A stretch of DNA of 64,000 nucleotides from Aurifilum marmelostoma. Taxonomy: Eukaryota > Ascomycota > Sordariomycetes > Diaporthales > Cryphonectriaceae. The stretch covers positions 1,229,001-1,293,000 of the forward strand of contig JAMXSV010000004.1 of the NCBI GenBank assembly GCA_027559495.1, given 5' to 3'. Below the pieces are notes generated by a model that searched no databases, was not told the DNA's origin, and worked only from the letters and a program-made list of their open reading frames with translations. Shown here piece after piece: positions 20,101 to 30,582 of the stretch; the stretch's first letter is position 1; every line of letters starts with the position of its first letter. Position numbers and translations under genes: made by a program.

Positions 20101-22672
20101 AGGCTGCGGCAGTCACCCATCAGAAGAAGAGACCCCCACCTTTTGTGTGCCCTCCGCCCTATCCCGAGTCTCGGGGTGCTCCCACATTCTCGTCACCTAT
20201 CTGGTCAGCCCCTCCAGAGCCCAGCCATCTCTCTGCCCAGCACAGCTCCAGGAGGAGAGGTGGAAGAATAGAAAAGACAACAAACAAGAACAAGAGGATA
20301 CAAAGAGAGAAAGAGAACGCATTGCCGGCAGAACAACTTTCCTACAAATTCACCTCTGCCCTGCAGGATGCGAGCACATGCAAACCAGACCATCTACAAA
20401 CATATTCCAGTTGACCGAGAGGAACAAGAACCCTCTTGACCACAGCAAACTCATCATTCGACGGCCCAAACCAAGATCCCATACCAACCAGTCTTGAAGT
20501 CCATCATCCATAATCACCATCATCCTCCCAGCTCCCCACACCCAACACTTTTACTGCCACAAGAACGACCAAGGCACAAGCGGGCCAGAAAAGAGCAGCT
20601 GCTGTGTGCCACCCGTTTCCACACACACTCACACACACACACACACACACACATACACACAGACGGAACATCATTCTTCGATCCTCGTCCCAAGACCACT
20701 TGAGTTTCTCCCGGAATCCTGCCCCGGCACGGGGCATCCCTCTAGCGTGTTACCAGCTTCTCGAGGTGACTCCGCACGCCTACAGAGCTTAGGGCAATAC
20801 GGTTTTACCGGGTGCATCCTGCAACCTATTATCTCTCACCCAGTGTTTCTCACTCTACCAGAGGCACCGCACGAGGCACCCCCCCCCCCCCTTCTCTGTC
20901 CGTACTTTCTGTTCGTTCTGACCGTCTCTCGTCCTCCTCCTTCTGCGTCGACCTAATAATACGCATTCACACCCACACCCACACATATCCCTACCACCCA
21001 CTTGCTGTCACGTTTCAAAAAGGATTACAGACCTTGACCAACGTTTCTTCCTTTCTCCTGGGAAGACTGTACGTACTTGAGCAACCAAGAGAAAGAAAGA
21101 GAAGAAGAAGAAAAAAATCAAAGAAAATCAACGACATCATCGTCAACAGGTTGAACAAGACTACTACTACAACTTCTTCCACTACGACCCTCCTCCTCCC
21201 CACCCCCCCTAGGCACCGCCCCCCTTTAGGGTTACGTCGCCCCTTGCCCTGTCAGGCCAAGTCCAGGCCCTGTCCTGCCCTGCCCTGCCTTACACGCACT
21301 GCATCGCATTGCATCGTGTCACATTCTCGAACAGCAGCCGGGCCAAGTACCAGCGGGACGGGCAAAGCACGGGACGGCCTTGTCGACAAGAGAGCAGTAC
21401 AGTACTCAGAGTACTGCACTGCACTCCCATCTCTCTCCCACCCACCCATCCGCACACGCACGCCCCCTCCCACACACACACACACACTCTCTCTCTCTCT
21501 CTCTCTCTCACCCCCCCCCTAGCGAGGCCTCTCTTATCTCCTTCAAGGCCAATCCTTGCAGCTATCCAACTCCGGGTACCTGGCAACCCCCATACTTTTG
21601 ACTTTCCGAAGACGACCCAAGTTCCATCTGCGACAACCTGGAACTGCTCTCCCACCTTGTGACAGACGACGTCCGCTCTGCACTACTCGACTCGACCGAC
21701 CCTCTCCGTCTCCTTCTCCTCCTATCCACCTCACTTTACCCATCTCTTGGACGATCAGCCTTGGACTTCCCACCCGCCCGCCCACCAGCCGACCAACTCC
21801 ACACACCAGCTCTCACAAGCATACAATAGACAAAGTACCCAAGAGACTCGACCGGTCCATCTTGTCCCTCCCCAAGGTTCAGCCGAAGAGGCCCATCCGC
21901 CCGTCCTGCGTCTGGCATCCACACACCACCCCTCCAACAGCGCAAGGCCAACCCATCGGCTTGTTCGTTCGTCCCCACCAATTTCCCTCATCCATTCCGC
22001 TTGGTATTCTAATCCCTCCCCCCCCCCCATGGACAGCAAGTGAGCAGCAGATCTGCCACACATTCTTTCTCTACACCCCCCCCCCCTCCTCCTCCTCCTC
22101 CCCACACTACAGGTCTTATCTACAAACGACTTGTCCCTTTCTTCTCCATCCTCACCCGCCAAAGAGGTGCGACACTTTTTTTTTTTTTTTTTCCTTCTAT
22201 CTCTTTTCCCCTCTCCCCTCTCATCCCGCGCGACGGCGAGACAGTCTCACCACCATCCCTCTCTTTGATCGGCGACCTGCATTCCTGCGCGCTTCGTCAT
22301 CACCGTGTACCGCGCGGCCCCAACGAAACAGACCTGGCCCCCTGCGCACTCGAGATTCTGATCGCGACAGGAGCCCCTCAGGCAACGCGTTCTGGCCATT
22401 AAAAGATTGATTCCCGTTCCTCCTGCCACGCGACCGAGAAGCGCGAGAAGAAAAGGGAGGTTGATCGGATTTTTATCAGCCTCGACGTCGCGGTTAAACA
22501 GCCGTGTGAGCCTCGCACGATCAGCTGCTTCCAGGCATCGCGAACACACATTTCATCTCCACAATTTGGTCGCATCTGCAGTCTCGAGTCGATCAGCGTG
22601 ATCGTCGCCTCCTGTCATCATCTCTTTTCTCATAGGGGTCTCCATAGGGCTGTGCTACATGCATCGCGACTC
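20101..22672 (+). promoter_or_regulatory. Long C/T-rich promoter and 5' leader of the Whi3-like gene
   Basis: From about 20.1 kb to the start codon the plus strand is strongly C/T- and CA-rich: (CA)n at 20621-20661, (CA)n then (CT)n at 21471-21509, C-runs at 20879-20890 and 22020-22028, and T17 near 22176-22192. Such pyrimidine-rich tracts are usual in long leaders of fungal regulatory genes. Many upstream ATGs occur, the last being a five-codon uORF at 22659-22676. The transcription start cannot be placed from sequence. Confidence 0.5.
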
Positions 22673-22676
22673 ATGA
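22659..22676 (+). promoter_or_regulatory. Five-codon uORF overlapping the Whi3-like start (ATGA)
   Basis: The uORF encodes M-H-R-D-S-stop. Its TGA (22674-22676) overlaps the main ATG (22673-22675) in the four bases ATGA. The main product begins M-N-R-D-S, so the two starts are an imperfect 14-bp tandem duplication. The arrangement is suited to termination-reinitiation. Confidence 0.55.
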
Positions 22677-24766
22677 ATCGAGATTCGATCACCACCACCA
22701 CCACCACCACCACCGCCGCCGCCGCCGCCCAAGCAGGCAGTCTCTCTCCTCTTCCTCAGCAGTCGCATTCGCAGTCGCTGCCGCCGGCGCTGCCGCAGAC
22801 ATCGCCACAGTCGCAGCAACAACAACAAAAGCAGCATACCTTGTTATCATCATCCTCATCGTCGTCGTCATACCCACCGACCTCCCGACCGCTGAGTTCG
22901 ACCCGGACAAGCCCCCTGGGTCCCAACTCCGCCACCGACAGCACGAGGACGGCGGCCACGGCGCCGACAATACGAAACAACACGAATCCAGCCACCAGCA
23001 GTGCTGCCATGGCGGCGTCCATCCTCGCCCCTGCCGTTCCGGCTCTTCCTTTCTCGTACGGCCAGTCGTCCTTCACTGCCTTCCCCAGCGGGCGGAACAG
23101 CGATCGCGATGCGCCGGCCCATTCCGGCCTCCTCACGGACGAGTCCAAGCCCAGTGTCTTGATCCGCGGCCTGCGGGCCAGCGTCGACGAGCAGTACGTG
23201 CGCATCATGTGCACCTTTGCCGAGAATGACATCGTCCACATCGACCTCGCGGCGCCCCAGGGCGACCAGGCGGCGACCCGCTCCGCCATCCTGCAGCTCA
23301 AGTCGCTCGCGGCCGCGTGGGACGTCAAGAACACCCTCAACGGGAAGAACGGCCTGGCGGTCGAGATCCTCAACTTCACCTTCACACAGTCTTCCAACTC
23401 GTCGTCCAGCGGGCCCTCGTCCGCCACCTCGCCTGCTGTCGGCCCAACACAGGGCTCCCGGTTCGATGCGGCCTTTGCGCCTCTCGACAGGACCTCGCCG
23501 TCCAGCACGTCACCCCCCAACGGCGACAACAGTTTCGCGCGCAACGGTAGCCTGCCCTACACCGAGTCCAGCTACGGGTACAGGAACGCCTTCTCTTCGC
23601 CGCTCGGCGAGCAGCCTCGGGCGCGCGTGTCGGGCAAGTCTCTGATCAACGATGCCACCGACGACGACGACACTGGTGACATTATCAACAACCCTCGCGC
23701 CTACGCCGAGGGTGGAACCTTCTCGTCCCAGCGCCGTGCGACCGCGCCTCACATAGGCCTGTCCGCGCACATGGCTGCGCTGTCCATCAACACCACCGCC
23801 GGCACCAGTGGCATGCCCGCGGCCCAGCGTGCGCACTCGGGCATGTTCCTGCCAAACTCGGCCGCTGCCCACTCCAGCCACATGTCGCCGACGGGCCTGA
23901 GCGCCGGCGGCATGGCCAACTTCCCCCAGCGCGGCTTCCCGCCGCCCATGCATGGCCGCATGATGCATACCCACGCACCACCGCCCGCGAATCCCGCCGA
24001 CCAGAACCCGCCCTGCAACACCCTCTATGTCGGGAACCTGCCCATGGACGCCATCGAGGACGAGCTGAGGCGGCTGTTCACCATGCAGCGCGGCTACAGG
24101 CGCATGTGTTTCCGCAGCAAGGTGAACGGGCCCATGTGCTTTGTCGAGTTCGAGGACATCACGGCCGCGACCAAGGCGCTCAATGAGCTCTACGGCGCGA
24201 TGCTCAGCAACAGCAAGAAGGGCGGCATCCGCCTGAGCTTCTCCAAGAACCCCCTGGGCGTCCGCGCGAACCCACCTGGCCTGGGCTTCGCCGGGGCCAT
24301 GAGCAGTGTCAGCGGCATGTCGCCACACGGAACAGCCAGCTTTGGGGTCACTGGTCCTCCTCCTGGCCTCGGCGTTCCCCCGGGTCTCGGTGGTCACCGG
24401 TCGTCGGCGGTCACCTCCTATCCGGTCTCGCCTCTGCCAAATGGGACGGGCGCTGCGAACACCAACGCCAACACCGGCAACCCCTCCTCATACGCGCACT
24501 CGGCCAGCAACGCCAGCAGCTCGCTCGCCTTTGGCAACGGCACCACCTTCGGAAGAGACCCCTGGGCGTCGTCCGCTGGTCAATACTTCCATGCCGGGCC
24601 TACGACGACGACGACGAACGGTGTGAACTCATCGTCCAATGGTGCAGCAAATGTGCCATCAAACCTTTTTCAGAACGGCGCCAGCCCTTACACAAACGGC
24701 ACTGCTGCTGCTCCTCACCTGAGCGGCTCTACCGCTTATACCAAGTATGGTAGGGGCCACTTCTAG
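22673..24766 (+). CDS. Whi3/Scw1-type RRM RNA-binding protein
   Basis: RNA-binding regulator of the Whi3 family (S. pombe Scw1: cell-wall integrity and septation; yeast Whi3: CLN3 mRNA control, condensate formation). Single exon, 697 aa from MNRDSITTTT; an in-frame upstream ATG at 22598 would add 25 residues of non-family-like text. The order is Thr/Ala/Gln/Ser low-complexity (1-150); an RRM-like segment KPSVLIRGLRASVDEQYVRI to LNGKNGLAVEILN (about 160-240); a long disordered linker; a classic RRM with RNP2 LYVGNL and RNP1-like GPMCFVEF (about 449-535) ending in IRLSFSKNPLG; and an Asn/Gly/Ser-rich tail. Poly-Gln and poly-Ser stretches fit a condensate-forming protein. The gene sits alone after an unusually long leader, suggesting translational or condition-dependent control. 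Paralogue naming within the family is uncertain. Confidence 0.85.
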   Translation: MNRDSITTTTTTTTAAAAAQAGSLSPLPQQSHSQSLPPALPQTSPQSQQQQQKQHTLLSSSSSSSSYPPTSRPLSSTRTSPLGPNSATDSTRTAATAPTIRNNTNPATSSAAMAASILAPAVPALPFSYGQSSFTAFPSGRNSDRDAPAHSGLLTDESKPSVLIRGLRASVDEQYVRIMCTFAENDIVHIDLAAPQGDQAATRSAILQLKSLAAAWDVKNTLNGKNGLAVEILNFTFTQSSNSSSSGPSSATSPAVGPTQGSRFDAAFAPLDRTSPSSTSPPNGDNSFARNGSLPYTESSYGYRNAFSSPLGEQPRARVSGKSLINDATDDDDTGDIINNPRAYAEGGTFSSQRRATAPHIGLSAHMAALSINTTAGTSGMPAAQRAHSGMFLPNSAAAHSSHMSPTGLSAGGMANFPQRGFPPPMHGRMMHTHAPPPANPADQNPPCNTLYVGNLPMDAIEDELRRLFTMQRGYRRMCFRSKVNGPMCFVEFEDITAATKALNELYGAMLSNSKKGGIRLSFSKNPLGVRANPPGLGFAGAMSSVSGMSPHGTASFGVTGPPPGLGVPPGLGGHRSSAVTSYPVSPLPNGTGAANTNANTGNPSSYAHSASNASSSLAFGNGTTFGRDPWASSAGQYFHAGPTTTTTNGVNSSSNGAANVPSNLFQNGASPYTNGTAAAPHLSGSTAYTKYGRGHF

Positions 24767-27157
24767 GGCGGCAACAGCCTTGCTCCTTCAACCCTCAGCA
24801 CCAAGCTGTCAATGCTTCATGTGCGCATGTGTTCTGCGCTCCTGGTTTCTTGTTTTTTTCTTCTCCCCCCCCCTCCCTCTTCTTCATCTGCCCTCTTTTA
24901 TAATTATTCCAATTACCTCGCGGTGTCGTTATGGGCGTGTTTTATTTTCTTCTTTCGACAATTTCGCGACGAATGGGTTGAACAGACAACGCGCCGGACA
25001 CACATGCTTTTTTGACTCTGTTTTTTTTTTTTTATCACACATGATTCCCCCACTTCGCATAATCCTCTCTCACTTTTTTTTTTGATTTCTGATTCACGTC
25101 ACGGGCGGAGTTTATCGGATCACGTTCTGTTTTATACGCCACGACGAGGTTGATGAACCATGAGATACTCTGGGCTCTTGATATCCCCCTGCGAAAGCTG
25201 GTTTTTTTCTAGGAAGGCAGCAAGGCGCATCTGGACGAAGGTGGGGGGTGGATCAAGACATCCCACCCTCCTCCACGCAAGGGCACACAGGCTTTCTGTG
25301 CACAAAGCATGGTCACCCCAGGCCACGCATTCTCACGGGGTAGCGTATGGAGTTTCGGGTTCTCGCACACTTGACTACGGTCCGTGGCGCAGGACAAACA
25401 GCAAGACGCATGACGGGGGGGGTTTTTTTTTACTTTTGTGGGATCGGTGTTCAAACGGAATATCATCTAGCATGTTCACGAGCCATCGGATTCCAGCAGG
25501 AACACACGGTCCTGTGAAAAGAAGAAGACAAAAAAAAGGAGGGGCGCCAGAGCCGAACTATCACACACACACAGACACACACACACACACGAGGGGAGTG
25601 TAAGATGCATCGGCACGACGGGCAATACCGGTGCCGACGTCAATCTCAACATGTTGTTTCGGGCCAAAAAAAAAAAAAGCAAAACAAAAAAAAGAGAGAA
25701 AGGACAAGGGTGGACATGGCTGGAATTCTTCTTTGACAGGACAAGATCTTCATCATTCAAGGCGCGGGAGGAAAACGCATCAAATGGCGGCGGCGGCACA
25801 TTCACCATACCCAAGGGCAAGATACATACACACGGTGGGGATTCAGACGTTATGGCGAGGGGACGACCCAATAAGCACACGAGAGAGGGGTCCGGATCTT
25901 TTTTTTTTATTGATTGTTTTTTTCTTCCTTTCTTCTTTCCTTTTTTTTTTTTTTTTTTTTGTTTCTTTCCTCCTGGACGGCGTGACGACGCAAGGGCGAC
26001 GTTCTGGCAACGGGACTGGAATCGGCATAGACGCATCAAGCCGTTGTCGGCGGCGGTTGACCTGGAAAGCATTCTTCTTCCTTTCCAGCTGGGACCCGAC
26101 ACACACGAGGTCCCGCACCAACAGCCCACGGCGGCAGCATGGGGGCTAGAGAATCAGTCATACTTTGTTATGATGAATCTTGTCCTACTCGTCGATCGAT
26201 GCTCGACAAGAGAGTTGGGACCCGCAAGAGAAAATGGTTTGGTGCTGGGGGGGGGTTTATTCTTTGGTGCGGCGTTTGACTTTTTTTTTTTTTTTTCTAG
26301 GGCGGCAGTTCATCTTGTTCGTATCGAGAATTAAACATTTCTTCTTTTTTTTTTCTTGATTCCTTCCTATATCGAGGTTGGCAGAGCCTGGGCCATGGAA
26401 AAATGGGTGTGTATGTATTCTTCTTTATCGGGCAGGGGGGCCCGTCGTGAACTGCCTCCCAGTCCTGTCTTTTGCAACTGTCTGTTTTTTCGGCGCAGCA
26501 GAAAGGTCATGACCCCCTCTTTCCCCCTGCTTTTTTTCCTTTCTTCGCTTGTTTTTCTTCTTTTGAGGGTTATCCAAAACACTGGTCTGCTTGCACATTA
26601 TTGATTTCAGTGATGGTTCAAAGGGGGGAGGGGGGTTTATCAAAAATCAAAAATTCAAAGCTCAGCAATCGAATTGTCAATATCAAGTAACCTGCGCCCT
26701 AAAGATACGCAAGACACACAATGATGACGGTCACTGTCCTTGATGTCAATGAGTATTACAGTAGATTTCATGCACATTGTTTGGTCTTTTTGTGCTCTGG
26801 TATATATATAGCATATCTACAGAGAGCCCAGTTCCAGATATATAAGAGAAGAAATGATGGAAATGATGGAGGAGGTGGGGGGGGGGGCAGAGTCGAGACA
26901 GCGAACTGCCCCCCCCCCCCCCCATCTTCCCTGTCCCTAGTTGGTCTGTATGCATGCATGAATGAATATATATGCATGCATGTCTCAGCCTTGCATGTTT
27001 GTACAACACGACGCACGATACATTCTTTCCACAGTAAAAGCTATCCTCAAACCACCCAAACAAGACAGCAACAAGGAACAAAAGCGCAAAAAAAAACAAA
27101 AAAAAAAAAAAAAAAAAAAAAAAAGGCTTCTTCCCCTCTCTCTGTCTGCCTGACTTA
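24767..27157. other. Convergent 3' region full of homopolymer tracts
   Basis: Lies between the stop of the Whi3-like gene and the stop of the minus-strand dehydrogenase, so it holds both 3' UTRs. Long T runs (for example T20 at 25941-25960, T about 17 near 26280), (CA)n at 25563-25590, G/C runs near 26876-26886 and 26911-26925, and A27 at 27098-27124. No gene supported. Confidence 0.6.
27098..27124. repeat. A27 mononucleotide run
   Basis: It lies about 35 bp beyond the stop codon of the minus-strand dehydrogenase, so it is a U27 tract early in that gene's 3' UTR. Confidence 0.9.
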
Positions 27158-28493
27158 TTATATTTTGGCCCTGGCAGACTTGGGATCCTTGCGCACAAAC
27201 AGCGCATGCCACAGCTCCCGGGCGAAGCCGATCCAGCCCTTGACCTTGGCGATCGTGTTGAGCAGCCGGATATACCTCCTTATGAAGAAGTCGACCGTGT
27301 CGTAGTCGTGGGCGTACACCTCCCAGACCGCCTGGCCTCTGCCCTGAGCCACGCTCTTGTCGACCAGCACCTCGTCGCGGGCCGCCGTCTCCTCCTGTGC
27401 CACCTCGACGTCTTCGTAGGACACCTCGCCGGCCGGCAGCACCCTCCTCCGCAGGTCCATCCTGGGCCCCACCATCAGGGCGCGGCCCGCGATGCGACCC
27501 TGGTGCTGGTCGCAGGCCACAAGGCGAGTGGCGGCGTCGACGGTGTCGTCGAGGCGGGCGAGCCCCAGCCCGGAGAGCATGGCGATGGCGCGGTTGGGCA
27601 GGATCGGCGTGTCGACAAAGTAGGGGCACAGCATGTTGACCCGGATCTTCTGGCGGTAGCTGAGCAGGCGCAGGGAGCGGAAGAGGCCCGTCACGCCGTG
27701 CTTGGAGGTTACGTACTCGGGCACGCCGGGGAGAGGGTACAGGCCTGCCGAGGACCCAACGAGGAGCAGATGTCTATCCCTGTCCGTGGAGGACTTCTCT
27801 TGGGGCTGTGCACCTGCGTCTGGAGATGCTGCGTCTCTCTGGAGCCAGAACAGGGCCAGGTGCGCCGTGTACATGATGCCGACGAGATTCACCTGGATAC
27901 AGCTCAGATCCGGCGCAGGCGGGTTTGGGAGGTCCAGGGCGGCCGGGTCCTCGAAGCCTTTGCCTGTGGTGGCGCCATTCCTGTCCGAGATGCCGGCAGA
28001 GGCGACGACGGCGTCGAGGGCGCCCGTGGGCGAGAGACGTACAGCCTGCTGGAAGAGTGAAGCCTGTGAGGACCACGAGGTTACGTCGCAGTGGACGAAG
28101 TGGTGAGAGCCGCTGTTGTCGGGGGAAGATGCGCGCAGCTCGGCAACGAGGGCCTCGCCGGCGTCGGTGTTGATGTCACCGATGATCAGGTGAGCGCCAT
28201 GGGAAGCCCAGTGGCGGGCGAAAGCAGCGCCGCTGTGAGTGTTGAGGTGTGATTGTGAGCGAGCATCATCATACCGGGACGAAGTGAGAAGGTAGGGGGA
28301 GAAAGAAAAAAAAAAAAAGTAACGAAACAAGAACGATTCAGACAAAGACGTACAGCCCTGAAGAGCCGCCTGTGATGAGTATGACCTTTCCCTTGAGCGT
28401 GGAAGGGGAATACGGCGCAGTGGTGTCTACTGGAGCGGACTGGCCGATGGCCTCGACCATGCGGGTTTCATCTGCCGGCGCAAGAGGCGCCAT
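27158..28493 (-). CDS. Short-chain dehydrogenase/reductase
   Basis: Classical SDR, NAD(P)-dependent oxidoreductase of unknown substrate. Exon 1 is 28354-28493, the intron is 28233-28353 (GGGCT|GTACGT ... CACAG, phase 2) and exon 2 is 27158-28232; 404 aa. Splicing rebuilds the cofactor loop ITGGSSGLGAAFARHW (TGxxxGxG, residues about 41-55). An Asp after beta-2 (LIIGDINTDAG) suggests NAD(H) over NADP(H). The catalytic Ser is in VGSSAGLY (about 207), with YVTSK giving Tyr220/Lys224. The C-terminal 130 residues after the Rossmann domain are longer than in most classical SDRs and end with FFIRRYIRLLNTIAKVKGW and basic residues. There is no signal peptide. It resembles fungal 15-hydroxyprostaglandin-dehydrogenase-like SDRs, but no pathway is implied by neighbours: EFR3 upstream is unrelated. 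Confidence 0.88.
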
Positions 28494-30582
28494 AGTGTCT
28501 GTCGTTGTCTTTTGGTGTTTCTTCTCTTTTCCTTGCCCTTTTCCTTCCTCTTCTTCTTTTCCCTCTCTTCCCTTTCCCTAGCCCTATTATAGAGTAGTCG
28601 GTGATGATCTCGTCGATCCGGCCCGAGGAGCAACAAGCAAAGAAAGATCTGCCTCCTTTCGGCAATCTAAGCAAAGACGAAGATGAGAAGTGTTGAGGCA
28701 GAGAATAAACAAGACTGATTGTTCCAGATACAGAAGAAATGGTCGTCAAGAGGTTCGGATACACAATATTTAAGAAGATCAAGAGCAAAACTGGTGATTT
28801 GTATGGCGGCCCTGCTGTGGCACGATTTAATTATGGATAAAAAAAAAAAAAAAAAAAGGGTCGGCCGACATCGTTGTCTCCCCGGTCTGACGTTAGTGGT
28901 GGTGTACATCCATTTTCCTCCATGTCTTGGTCCCTCTCTTTCTCTCTCTTTTCGTCTCTGCCCCCCTTCCCCCCCACCCGGGCTATAGGGACATAGGACT
29001 ATTACCCTGTGCTCATCGCGTCTTGTCTCCCGATGTGGTCGGTGGGCACGGAGACTGAGTGACCGAACGAGGCAAGGGTTATTGTGGGTGGGGTGGAAAG
29101 AAAAAGCCACCATCCCAGGAGGGAGGGGGTGGGAAGGGAACCGGTCAGTTGGGGTCTTCCTCGCTCACGATGGGGTCAGAGAGGCAGAGGGAAAAGAGTG
29201 GGTGGGGGGAGGGGAGCAAGATTGGGCGTCGTCCAAGGCTTTTCAGCTATCCCATGCCCAGCTGGATGGGGAAGGTGGCGTTGTGCTGTCGACGGGCGCG
29301 GCAAGACTCCAGTCATCGTTCTCTGTTGATTAAGTAATGGTTGTATCAACTGTGAAGGCGCTCAATTTTGATGGATGATCTGATCCTTTGAGATGGGGGA
29401 AAGTGGTGTGAAGGGAAAGGGGGGAGAGGGGGGGGGAGAAAAAGGCGCTCCTCGTGTAACACACAGACACCACATCTTGGTTCCTGCAGGTGAAGTAGGA
29501 AGAAGGGGCGAGCGATCTGTTGTAACCTCGTCACCGACCAGCTGGGTAGAGACCAAAGTCACTTGCTTGCTGCCAAGTATGCATGTGCAGATGGAAAAGA
29601 CGCCTACAAGAGTTACGAGTCGCGAGAGTTTTCTTGGTGGCTTATCCGATGGGGGTCCGCCCCCACCTGCCAAGCTGCCGGGGACTCGAGGGATCTCGAA
29701 CTCTTTCTCTCTATTTACAAGTACGGACGTACAATCGGACCCCGGCCCACTGCGGTAAATAGTCCTTAACTAAGTTGAGGATAAGAGGGTATGTACCGTA
29801 TTCGAGCACGTAACGTGAGGTATAGACGATTATATCAAGGTGCTCACATGTTAAATATTATCTGACAATTTCCCTTGTTTTTCTCCCCTTTCCACTTCCT
29901 CTTCCCTCCCCCTCCCCCTCTCCTCCTGCATCCACTGACCCACCCTCTGATGTGGGCTGACTTTACTGACTAGTCGACCGGGGGACCACCACAGCAATCG
30001 GATCCTATTTCCTATCAAACCCTCCGACCCGTCTCTCCAGGGTCCTCGGCCACGCGGCTTGATGCATGCTTGAAATTTGACACGTGAGAAAGGCGCGTCT
30101 GGACCGAGTCCTCAACTGATATGACACAATGGGCACTGATTGAATTATTTTGTCTGATCTCGCATCTTACAACCTGAGCCCGTCGATCCATCATGCTAAA
30201 GGACAGCCATGCTTCCCATGTTTACTCACTCCTTCTTCAGCTTCCAGTGCAGACATACATACAATGCATATACATATGCACATGAATGTATATAAAAATA
30301 AGATGAGGTATACAGAGCCAGCATCATCAAGACAGATAAAAAGGACGATAAAACACAGAGAGAAAAAAAAGAATTACGTATATGCCATCCATCACAGCAC
30401 CAGCCCGCTTCTTGCTCTCAACGTCATGTGTGTATATGTATATCAAAACAAAACAAACATCAGGAGTAACAGACAATAGACATGGCAAAATCTCTCTCTC
30501 TGACATGGGGAAGGTCCCCGCCCAAAAAAACGCCCTGCAAAGACATAGAAAGACGTGAAAAAAAGGGAGATGAAAAAAATAA
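28494..30582. other. Intergenic spacer, promoter of the dehydrogenase gene
   Basis: Between the SDR start and the EFR3 stop (both minus). It includes an A17 run near 28840-28857 and G-rich, purine-biased stretches (29100-29450). No gene supported; the right end is the EFR3 3' UTR. Confidence 0.55.

Noticed and set aside
21556..22410. 284-codon Pro/Ser/Thr-rich plus frame upstream of the Whi3-like gene
   Set aside because: Composition follows the C/T-rich leader in every frame; no domain, no initiation context better than many others.
22598..22672. In-frame upstream ATG extending the Whi3-like protein by 25 residues
   Set aside because: The added residues do not resemble the family; the Met at 22673 was preferred, though not proven.
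27206..28060. 284-codon plus-strand open frame
   Set aside because: Antisense of the SDR exon, whose motifs are unmistakable on the minus strand.
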